Shown in pieces: positions 43,823-51,313 of a stretch of DNA of 64,000 nt. The stretch comes from JAMXLO01 sp963719805 (lineage in GTDB: Bacteria; Pseudomonadota; Alphaproteobacteria; Acetobacterales; Acetobacteraceae). The stretch lies in assembly GCA_963719805.1 (NCBI GenBank), contig CAVRDF010000008.1:248001-312000 (forward strand). Reading direction: 5' to 3'. The notes below the pieces were generated by a model that did no database searches, was not told the origin of the DNA, and saw only the letters and a list, made by a program, of their open reading frames with translations. Both the position numbers and the translations under genes were made by a program. Positions within the stretch are counted from its first letter, which is position 1. Each line of letters begins with the position of its first letter.

Positions 43823-44107
43823 GGCGGACCGGGCTCCTCGGCGATGCGCCTGCACGAGCGTCAGGCGGCGTTGTTGTGCTCGCCTTGCCATGCTCCATCA
43901 GCGGCTGCCGGGGAGCGGCAACACGAGGGACTTGGTGTCGGGGGGATGGTCGGCCCCCGGCGGCAGGGTGTCAATGCGGCGCTTCTTGCTTCGCCCCTGC
44001 CCCTCCGCTACACACCCGCCCCTTATCGCGCGCTCGGGCCTGTAGGGCATGCCCGGCCGCGATCGCCTGCGCCTATCTCGCGGGCCCCCAGACCAGAGGA
44101 GACCCAA

Positions 44108-44311
44108 ATGCCCAAGATGAAGACCAAGTCGTCGGTCAAGAAGCGATTCAAGATCACGGCGACCGGCAAGGTGAAGGCAGGCCCCGGCATGAAGCGTCAC
44201 GGCCTGATCAACCGCACCCAGAAGGCCAAGCGCAGCAATCGGCGCATGCAGACCCTCACGCCCATGGATGCCCGCACTGTGAAGCAGTGGGCACCCTACG
44301 GACTGGATTGA
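44108..44311 (+). CDS. rpmI: 50S ribosomal protein L35
   Basis: A 67-residue basic ribosomal protein. 'MPKMKTKSSVKKRFKITATG' is the diagnostic N-terminus. GAGGAG lies 7 bases before the ATG. It leads the rpmI-rplT-pheS-pheT operon; infC, which often precedes rpmI, is not directly upstream. The 285 bases before it, up to the divergent unknown gene, should hold the promoter but I see no convincing hexamers. Confidence 0.95.
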   Translation: MPKMKTKSSVKKRFKITATGKVKAGPGMKRHGLINRTQKAKRSNRRMQTLTPMDARTVKQWAPYGLD

Positions 44312-44323
44312 GGAGGCAGGCAC

Positions 44324-44678
44324 ATGGCAAGAGTTCAAACGGGGCACCACCACCCACGCACGGCACAAGAAGGTCCTCGAGCAGTCGAAGGGCTTTCGCG
44401 GCCGCACCTCCACCACCTATCGCGCGGCGAAGCAGCGGCTGGAGAAGTCGCTGCAGTACGCCTACCGCGATCGGCGCAACAAGAAGCGCGACTTCCGCGG
44501 GCTGTGGATCCAACGGATCAACGCCGCGGTGCGCGAGCACGGCCTGACCTACAGCCGGTTCATCGACGGGTTGAAGAAGGCCGGCATCGAGATCGATCGC
44601 AAGGTGCTGGCCGCGATCGCCTATGACGATGCCGCGTCGTTCGCGGAAATCGTCAAGAAGGTGCAAAGCGCGCTTTAG
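44324..44678 (+). CDS. rplT: 50S ribosomal protein L20 (frameshifted as given)
   Basis: Essential 23S rRNA-binding assembly protein. From the ATG the first four codons read Met-Ala-Arg-Val and then leave frame; removing one base in 44333-44339 (GTTCAAACGG) gives Val-Lys-Arg-Gly and the full family sequence, including 'HKKVLEQSKGFRGRTSTTYR' and 'DRRNKKRDFRGLWIQRINAA'. The corrected protein has 117 residues, as expected. The span is 3n+1 bases. Because L20 is needed for ribosome assembly, this frameshift is most simply a sequence error. RBS GGAGG is at 44311-44315. Confidence 0.92.
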
Positions 44679-44707
44679 CCGCTGCACTGGCGGCAACGAG
44701 AACATGG

Positions 44708-44838
44708 AACCGCAGATGCACGCAGATGCCTGCAGACGGGGCCGCCGCCTCTTAGGCGCGTTAGTGCCAATACATTTGTATATGGCCGGCTGGCGCCGTC
44801 AGGCATCCTTATCGATGTGTATCGGCGTGCATCCGCGG
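44708..44838. repeat. dispersed palindromic repeat (CCGCAGATGCACGCAGATG type)
   Basis: The left end CCGCAGATGCACGCAGATG (44710-44728) and the right end ATCGATGTGTATCGGCGTGC then ATCCGCGG (44811-44838) are imperfect inverted copies, with a GC-rich middle. The pattern matches a short repeat known from intergenic regions of many bacteria, in which 'ACCGCAGATG-ACGCAGATG' arms face each other. It fills the 170-base gap between rplT and pheS and may fold in the operon mRNA. Confidence 0.6.
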
Positions 44839-44848
44839 GATCATATTC

Positions 44849-45916
44849 GTGGCTGACGATCTGCAAGCACTGCAGTCGGAAACGGAAGCCGCTCTGGCAG
44901 CTGCGGCCGATCTGCGTTCCTGGGATGCGGTGCGCGTTGCCACGCTGGGCCGCAACGGGCGGCTCACCGCACTGCTGCGCGACCTGGGCAAGACGCCGCC
45001 GGAGCAGCGCCGGGAACGCGGTGCCGCGCTGAACCAGCTCAAGGACGCGCTCAATGCGTTGATCGACGCGCGGCGGGCCGAACTGGAACGCGCGGAACTC
45101 GACGCGCGCCTGGCCGCCGAGCGGTTGGATGCCACGCTGCCGCCGCGTCCGCGCGAGCAGGGGCTGATCCATCCGATCAGCCGTACCATGGAAGAGATCG
45201 CGGCGATCTTCGGTGCCATGGGCTGCGAGATCGCCGAAGGGCCGGATGTCGAATCCGACTGGATGAATTTCTCCGCGCTCAACATCCCGGCGCACCATCC
45301 GTCGCGGGCAGACCAGGACACGTTCTACCTGCCGGCACAGGGCAATGCGCCGCCACCGGTGCTGCGCACACAGACCTCGCCGGTGCAGATCCGCACCATG
45401 CTGTCGCGCCAGCCGCCGATACGCGTCATCGCCATCGGCCGCACCTATCGTGCCGATCACGACGCCACGCACTCGCCGATGTTTCATCAGTGCGAGGGGC
45501 TCATCATCGACCGCGACCTGCATCTCGGCCACCTGAAGGGCGCGCTGATCGATTTCCTGCGCACGTTCTTCGGCATTGCCGATCTGCCGGTGCGTTTCCG
45601 CTCCAGCTACTTCCCGTTCACCGAGCCTTCGATGGAGGTGGATATCGGCTGGAACCGGCGTACCGGCGAGCTTGGCAAGGGCGGCGACTGGCTGGAGATC
45701 CTGGGCAGCGGAATGGTGCATCCGCGCGTGCTGGCGAATTGCGGCATTGATCCGCGCGAGTGGCAAGGCTTCGCCTGGGGCATGGGCGTCGAGCGCATTG
45801 CCATGCTGAAGCACGGCATTCCCGATCTGCGGCCGTTCTATGAGTCCGACATCCGCTGGCTGCGGCACTACGGCTTCTCCCCGCTGGCACCGACGATGCT
45901 GCACGAGGGTGTCTGA
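44849..45916 (+). CDS. pheS: phenylalanine-tRNA ligase alpha subunit
   Basis: PheS carries the catalytic class II aminoacylation core of the alpha2-beta2 enzyme. The 355-residue protein has an N-terminal coiled coil (about 1-90), motif 2 in 'RVIAIGRTYRADHDATHSPM' with 'FHQCEGLIIDRD' (Phe/ATP binding) and motif 3 in 'GFAWGMGVERIAMLKHGI'. The start is a GTG at 44849 within the right end of the intergenic repeat neighbourhood. Its stop overlaps the pheT ATG by one base (TGATG). Confidence 0.96.
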   Translation: MADDLQALQSETEAALAAAADLRSWDAVRVATLGRNGRLTALLRDLGKTPPEQRRERGAALNQLKDALNALIDARRAELERAELDARLAAERLDATLPPRPREQGLIHPISRTMEEIAAIFGAMGCEIAEGPDVESDWMNFSALNIPAHHPSRADQDTFYLPAQGNAPPPVLRTQTSPVQIRTMLSRQPPIRVIAIGRTYRADHDATHSPMFHQCEGLIIDRDLHLGHLKGALIDFLRTFFGIADLPVRFRSSYFPFTEPSMEVDIGWNRRTGELGKGGDWLEILGSGMVHPRVLANCGIDPREWQGFAWGMGVERIAMLKHGIPDLRPFYESDIRWLRHYGFSPLAPTMLHEGV

Positions 45917-48378
45917 TGAAGTTCACCCTGTCCTGGCTGAAGACGCATCTCGAGACTGACGCGACGCTCCAGCAGATCACCGACACGCTGACGCGTATCG
46001 GCTTGGAGCTTGAGGATGTGGAGGACCGTGGCGCGGCGCTGGCGGCGTTCCGCATCGCCCGCGTCATCGAGGCGGTGCAGCATCCGAACGCCGATCGGCT
46101 GCGCGTGTGCACGCTGGATCTCGGCGGCAGCACCGCGACCGTGGTGTGCGGTGCGCCCAACGCGCGCACCGGCATGAAGGGCGTGTTCGCTGCACCGGGC
46201 AGTTTCATTCCTGGCACCGGCATAACCCTGAAGATCGGTGAGATCCGCGGCGTGCGCAGCGCCGGAATGCTGCTGTCCGAGCGCGAGATGGGCCTCAGCG
46301 ACGAACACGCCGGCATTGTCGATCTGCCGGACGATGCGCCGGTGGGCGTGCCTTATGTCGAGTGGGCCGGACTGAACGATCCGGTGATCGATGTCAGCGT
46401 CACGCCGAACCGCGGCGATTGCTTCTCGGTGCGCGGCATTGCGCGCGATCTGGCGGCCGGCGGTATCGGCACGCTGAAGCCGTGGCAGCCGGCGAAGATC
46501 GAGCCGGTGTTCTCCGGCGGGCCGCGTTGGCGGATAGAGTTTGCCGAGTATTGCCCGTGGATCATCGGCCGCACTGTCCGCAATGTTCGGAACGGGCCAA
46601 GCCCGCAATGGCTGCAGGATCGTCTGCTGTCGATCGGCTTGCGGCCGATCAACGCGCTGGTCGACATCACCAACTTCTTCACCATCGATCTCGGGCGCCC
46701 ACTGCACGTGTTCGACGTGGCGAAGCTGAGCGGCGAGGTGCTGACGCTGCGTCCAGGTCAGGGCGAAAGCTTCCGCGCACTGAACGGGAAGGACTACACG
46801 GTCACCGGCGAGGACTGCGCGATCGCCGACGCTGACGGCGTGCGGTCGATGGCCGGCGTGATGGGCGGCGAAGCGACCGGCTGCGACGAGACCACCACCT
46901 CGGTGTTCATCGAGTGCGCGCTGTTCGATCCTGTGCGTGTCGCGCTGACCGGGCGGCGGCACCAGATCGTGTCGGATGCGCGCCAGCGGTTCGAGCGCGG
47001 CATCGATCCTGCGCTGATGCCGGCAGCGATCGAGGCGGCCACCGCAATGGTGCAGGAATTGTGCGGCGGCGAGCCTGGCGAGGTCACCGAGGCCGGTACG
47101 GCGCCGTATTGGGAGCGCACAGCCAGCCTGCGATTCAGCCGCATCGCCGAACTCGGCGGCTCCGATATCCCGGCGGACGATGCGGTCTCGTCGCTGCAAC
47201 GCCTGGGCTTCGATGTGAAGCAGCGCGATGCGTCGCGGGTGGTCGTGGCGGTGCCACCGTGGCGCAACGACGTCGCGGCGAAGATCATGCTCGACCAGTC
47301 CGCGACGCTTGAACCGGCGGTCGCCGCCAAGGCGGCGGAAGGCTGTGCGGAGATCGAGCCGGAAGCGGACCTGGTCGAGGAAGTGTTGCGGCTGCGCGGC
47401 CTGGACGCGGTGCCGCCGGTGTCGGTGCCGCGCGCATCGCCAGTTCCGGCCAGCACGCTGACCGCGAAGCAGGCACGCAACGAACTGGCGCGCCGGACGC
47501 TCGCCGCACAGGGGCTCGCCGAGTGCGTCACCTTCAGCTTCATGGCGCAAGCCGAAGCAGCATTGTTCGGCGCCACGCCAGAGGCGCTGCGGCTGAGCAA
47601 TCCGATCGCGGCCGATCTGGACCAGCTCCGGCCGACGCCGATTGCGACGCTGGCGTTGGCGGCGAAACGCAATGCGGCGCGCGGCTATGCCGACGTCGCG
47701 TTATTCGAGATCGGCCCGGAGTTCGCGGTCGAGGCTGAAGGGAACCAGCGCTGGATCGCTGCCGGCCTGCGAGCAGGAGCCACCGCGCGGAATTGGCTTG
47801 CCGCATCGCGCCCCGCCGACGCGATGGATGCCAAGGCTGACATGTGGGCGGCGATGGCCGCCGTTGGCGTGCCGCTCGAGGCGCTGACGTTGACCCAGGA
47901 CGCACCAGCTTTCCTGCATCCAGGCCGATCGGCCACCGTGCGCAACGGGCCGAAGGTCACTCTGGGCAGCTTTGGCGAGTTGCATCCGAGCGTGCTGGCA
48001 GCGCTCGATCTCAGCGGACCGGTGGTCGCGTTCCAACTCGATCTCGACGCAGTGGCGGAACCGAAGCGGCGGCGCAGGGCGTTGCCGGAACTGCCAGCGT
48101 TCCAGCCAATCCGGCGCGATTTCGCCTTTCTGGTGGATACGGCGGTCAACGCGGATACGGTGGTGCGCGCGGCGCGCGGCGCGGATCGTGCGCTTGCCAC
48201 CGGCGTGCCGGTGTTCGATGTGTACAAAGGCGATCGGCTGCCAGCCGGCAAGAAGTCGCTGGCGATCGAGGTCACCTTCCAGCCGCGCGAACGCACACTG
48301 ACGGACGCCGAGATCGATGCGGCCTGTCAGAAGGTCGTTGCGGCCGTCAGCAAGGCAACCGGTGCCACGCTGCGCTGA
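45916..48378 (+). CDS. pheT: phenylalanine-tRNA ligase beta subunit
   Basis: The 820-residue beta subunit contains the EMAP/tRNA-binding domain (about 40-150), B1/B3/B4 domains with editing function, the B5 fold (about 400-480), the catalytic-like core (480-700) and the C-terminal FDX-ACB anticodon-binding domain (725-820, 'QPIRRDFAFLVDTAVNADTV'). Between 'VPPWRNDV' and 'EADLVEEVLRLRG', normally almost contiguous, there is an extra stretch of about 27 residues (approximately 454-480) with a Cys and many Ala. I believe similar inserts occur in Acetobacteraceae. Translationally coupled to pheS. Confidence 0.95.
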   Translation: MKFTLSWLKTHLETDATLQQITDTLTRIGLELEDVEDRGAALAAFRIARVIEAVQHPNADRLRVCTLDLGGSTATVVCGAPNARTGMKGVFAAPGSFIPGTGITLKIGEIRGVRSAGMLLSEREMGLSDEHAGIVDLPDDAPVGVPYVEWAGLNDPVIDVSVTPNRGDCFSVRGIARDLAAGGIGTLKPWQPAKIEPVFSGGPRWRIEFAEYCPWIIGRTVRNVRNGPSPQWLQDRLLSIGLRPINALVDITNFFTIDLGRPLHVFDVAKLSGEVLTLRPGQGESFRALNGKDYTVTGEDCAIADADGVRSMAGVMGGEATGCDETTTSVFIECALFDPVRVALTGRRHQIVSDARQRFERGIDPALMPAAIEAATAMVQELCGGEPGEVTEAGTAPYWERTASLRFSRIAELGGSDIPADDAVSSLQRLGFDVKQRDASRVVVAVPPWRNDVAAKIMLDQSATLEPAVAAKAAEGCAEIEPEADLVEEVLRLRGLDAVPPVSVPRASPVPASTLTAKQARNELARRTLAAQGLAECVTFSFMAQAEAALFGATPEALRLSNPIAADLDQLRPTPIATLALAAKRNAARGYADVALFEIGPEFAVEAEGNQRWIAAGLRAGATARNWLAASRPADAMDAKADMWAAMAAVGVPLEALTLTQDAPAFLHPGRSATVRNGPKVTLGSFGELHPSVLAALDLSGPVVAFQLDLDAVAEPKRRRRALPELPAFQPIRRDFAFLVDTAVNADTVVRAARGADRALATGVPVFDVYKGDRLPAGKKSLAIEVTFQPRERTLTDAEIDAACQKVVAAVSKATGATLR

Positions 48379-48379
48379 T

Positions 48380-48398
48380 GGCCGGCTCAAGCCCGGCC
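48380..48398. terminator. hairpin after pheT
   Basis: GGCCGG (48380-48385) pairs with CCGGCC (48393-48398) across seven bases, directly after the pheT stop and before the convergent lipoprotein gene. It is followed by no T-run; a possible terminator of the rpmI-pheT operon. Confidence 0.45.
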
Positions 48399-48424
48399 AC
48401 CAGCGTGCAGCGTGGCGGGTTTAC

Positions 48425-48766
48425 TCAGACACCCAGCGCCTTGGCGGTTGCTGCATCCATCTTGCCGGTGGGCTTCAGACTGTGCTCGTGCTGATAGGCC
48501 CTCAGCGCGGTTGACGTCTTGCCGCCCCACCTGCCGTCCACCGTTAGCTGGGCGCCGTTGGCATTCAGCGCCATCTGCACCTTGGCGATGCGCTGCTGTG
48601 CCGGGGTCAGATTGGCGGGCATCTGCGGCGGCGGCGGTGGCGCGGGAGTGGCGACGGGCGCAGGTGCCGGGGGCGGCGGCGGCGGCGCGGGCTGGCTCGA
48701 AGAGCAGCCGGCAAGGCCGGTCGCGGCCAGACAACAGACTGCAAAGGCAAACGTGCGAGCGTTCAT
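48425..48766 (-). CDS. peptidoglycan-binding lipoprotein
   Basis: A 113-residue protein with lipobox 'AATGLAGCSSS' (Cys21), a Pro/Ala-rich linker (about 25-50) and a C-terminal PG_binding_1 domain ('RIAKVQMALNANGAQLTVDG' and 'TSTALRAYQHEHSLKPTG', about 60-110). AAGGA lies before ATG 48766. It should sit in the outer membrane and touch peptidoglycan. It is convergent with pheT and divergent from the glutamine synthetase gene. Confidence 0.82.
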   Translation of the reverse strand: MNARTFAFAVCCLAATGLAGCSSSQPAPPPPPPAPAPVATPAPPPPPQMPANLTPAQQRIAKVQMALNANGAQLTVDGRWGGKTSTALRAYQHEHSLKPTGKMDAATAKALGV

Positions 48767-48900
48767 TGGGGATCCTTTGGCGCAACATGGCGGGCTGCGA
48801 ATCGCTTGCGTAGCGATCGCGCGCACAAGTTCTAGCCACGTGGCACGCCGAGGCAAGCACGGTTACGCTGTATTACAGAGCCATCATGGAGGAGCGGCCC

Positions 48901-50176
48901 ATGCTGCGCGAGGAACTGGTCTTCGTCGGTACCTGCGACATCGCCGGCCATGTGCGCGGCAAGGGTTTTCCGGCGCGCGATATCGAGGCGCGGCGGCGCA
49001 AGGGTGTCGGCTGGACGCATTCCAACCTGATGCAGACCGCGTTCGGCCCGATCCTCGATACGCCGTTCGGCACGGCGGGCGATCTGATGATCGTGCCGGA
49101 TGCCTCGGCCGAAGTGCGGGTGGATTTTGCTGACGGTTCGGCCCCGGAGCACTTTTTCCTGGGCGACCTCCGCAACACCGACGGCACGCCCTGGGAGTGC
49201 TGTCCGCGGGAGTTCCTGCGGCGGGCAATCGCGGCGCTGGACGCGGCGTCGGGTCTGCGGCTGATCGCGGCGTTCGAGCAGGAGTTTGTGTATACAGGCA
49301 ACCAGCACCGCGACGGCGATGCGTACAGCCTGAACGCATTCCGCAGGCAGGGGACATTCGGCGAAAGCTTTGTGGCCGGGTTGCGCGCGGCAGGGGTGAC
49401 GCCGGAACTCGTTTCTTGCCGAGTACGGCACGCGGCAGTTCGAGGTGACGGTGGCGCCGGCGGCGGCGCTCACCGCCGCGGATCATGCGGTGATCACGCG
49501 CGAGATGGCGCGCGCGGCAGCGCATCGGCACGGGTTCCGCGCGTCGTTCTCGCCGATGCCGGAAGCATCCGGCGTGGGCAACGGGGTGCACATCCACATG
49601 AGTCTGCAGGATGCATCGAGCACACCGGTCACCTATGCGGAAGCCCGACCGATGGGACTCAGCATGGTGGCGCAGCACTTCTGTGCCGGCGTGCTGCATC
49701 ATCTGCCGGCGATCTGCGCGATCACCGCGCCCTCGCCGGTATCGTATCTGCGTCTGACGCCGAACCGTTGGGCGCCAACATTGATCGACATCGTACAGCA
49801 GGACCGTGGTGCCGCGTTGCGGGTGTGCCCGTTGTTCGCCGCGGCGGATGCGGCGGAGAAGGCGGGGCAGTTCAATGTGGAGTTCCGCGTGAGCGACGCG
49901 GCGGCGAGTCCATACCTGGCGCTCGGCGCGGTGATGTTCGCCGGTGCCGATGGGCTGAAACGGAAGCTGGGATTGCCCGCCTCGGCGGATCGGGCGGACG
50001 CGTTGCCGCACTCGCTGAGCCAGGCACTGGATACCATGGCGGCGAGCAAGGATGTCGCGGGCTGGTTCGGTCCGGTATTCCTGGAGGCGTATCTGCGGCA
50101 CAAGCGGTCCGAAGTGCATCATGTCGCGGAGTGGGCGGTGAACGAGCTCTGCAACCGGTACGCCGAGGTGTACTGA
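48901..50176 (+). CDS. glutamine synthetase family protein (frameshifted as given)
   Basis: An ATP-dependent gamma-glutamyl ligase. The ATG at 48901 follows GGAGGAG by 8 bases, better than 48886. The N-terminal half includes 'RGKGFPARD' and the catalytic core start 'AAFEQEFVYTGN' (Glu-x-Glu metal ligand). The second half, 'AEYGTRQFEVTVAPAAAL', 'GNGVHIHMSLQD' (metal His) and 'YLRLTPNRWAP', is in another frame. The break lies at 49409-49414 and deletion of one base there restores 424 residues. It probably makes a gamma-glutamyl amine or amide rather than bulk glutamine, as it is distant from GlnA. Confidence 0.82.
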
Positions 50177-50207
50177 TCCAGCGAGACGGCGGCGGATCAT
50201 CGGCGTC

Positions 50208-50881
50208 TCAAAGTATTTTTTCCAAGTCTGGAGTCTGGTTTGTCGAGACGACACCTGAGTCGAGAGCACGCAGGATAGGGCTGGTGCTGACGAGGATGGC
50301 GTACGTCGTGTCGTCGTCGGGCGGGCCCAGGTGATGCCGGGCGGCACGCCGCCATAGGCGCGGATAAGCCGGGCGCGGTCGGGATAGAGCGAGGCGTACT
50401 GCTCGGCTGTGTCCATTTGCTCAAGGCCGCGCGGGCGCTCGGGCTCTGGTGTCTGCGGCGGGACCGGCACGGACACGTCCTTGAACCAATAGCCGGCGCG
50501 TTCCATGGCGGGGGGAAACCGGGCAGCCTCGGCCTTGTCGCGGATCGCCTGCATCTTTTGCAGCGTGCGGATGCCAGCCTGCATGCAACGCATCATGGTT
50601 GCCGCCTGGGCGCGGCACTGACGGGTCTTGTCCGGATCGGCGCCGGCGTTGCCGGCGGACAGCATGGCGTCCTTGGCGTGGAAGTCGGCGGCGACAAGCT
50701 GCACCGCGAGCTCGGCCTCGGCAGCGTTCTCCGGAAGATAGTGGGCGACGGCAATCATGGCGCGGTGTTCGCGCCCGGCCCGGTTTTCGGGGGTGTCCGG
50801 ACAGGGCTTCGGCAGGTAGCTGCAAAGATCGGCGTAGATGGCGCGGGCGAGATGATCAGGGATATTGGGGATCGGGTGCAA
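50208..50881 (-). CDS. uncharacterised 224-residue protein (frameshifted as given)
   Basis: No family is recognised. Residues 1-160 are soluble and Ala/Arg rich with 'IPDHLARAIYADLCSYL', 'MIAVAHYLPENAAEAELAVQ' and 'MRCMQAGIRTLQKMQAIRD'. The last part reads 'LVSTSPILRALDSGVVSTN' and ends 'PDLEKIL', in another frame. The break is at 50319-50330 in a G/C run; adding one missing base gives 'GITWAPPDDDTTYAILV'. The span is 3n+2, fitting a one-base deletion, the opposite sign of the other frameshifts here. It is convergent with the glutamine synthetase gene. Confidence 0.6.
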
Positions 50882-51313
50882 AGCCAGTTCGTCCTATCGC
50901 TGGCAGGCGAAAAGGCGGTAAGTGGTAGTTATCCATAATGACTTCAATAGTTATCAGGACTTATGGGACAAGGAGTCATGACCCACGATGGAGCTACTTG
51001 CCGCAATGTGACACCGGTAGGCACGGTGAGCGCAGTATCATTTTTTATGCGCCGTTGCGGCAGAGAAACCTCATCGCGGACTGGACAATTAACGTAAAAT
51101 TGACGCACAATCACCGTGGCGCTCCTGAAATGAGAGCGCGCCGCTATAAGGCATCAAACTAGGGCGCGCCGGCGACCCCAAGCCGGGCGTCCCTTTTTGT
51201 GTCCGTCTATACACGCATAGATTGTGTCTGGCCGTGCTGAACAACCCTTCCTTAACAATCGGCCGCTAGCGTGCGGCGCAGCGTAGGAGACGATACCGGG
51301 GGAAGAAGAGCGT
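50882..51313. other. 432-base gene-free region with hairpins and a T-run
   Basis: No coding sequence with family character or plausible start is found. The region is less GC-rich than its surroundings. Two stem-loops lie on the plus strand: GCGCTC (51119-51124) with GAGCGC (51134-51139), and a stem with bulges, 51162-51193, followed by five T (51194-51198). That second element looks like an intrinsic terminator, yet no plus-strand gene precedes it. The region also holds the promoter of the divergent unknown gene and of the glycosyltransferase. Confidence 0.4.

Noticed and set aside
45868..47550. A 560-residue antisense open frame
   Set aside because: It is a shadow of pheT, which is clearly coding.
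50938..51162. Short open frame in the gene-free region
   Set aside because: No ribosome site, no family character and unusual codon use for this genome.
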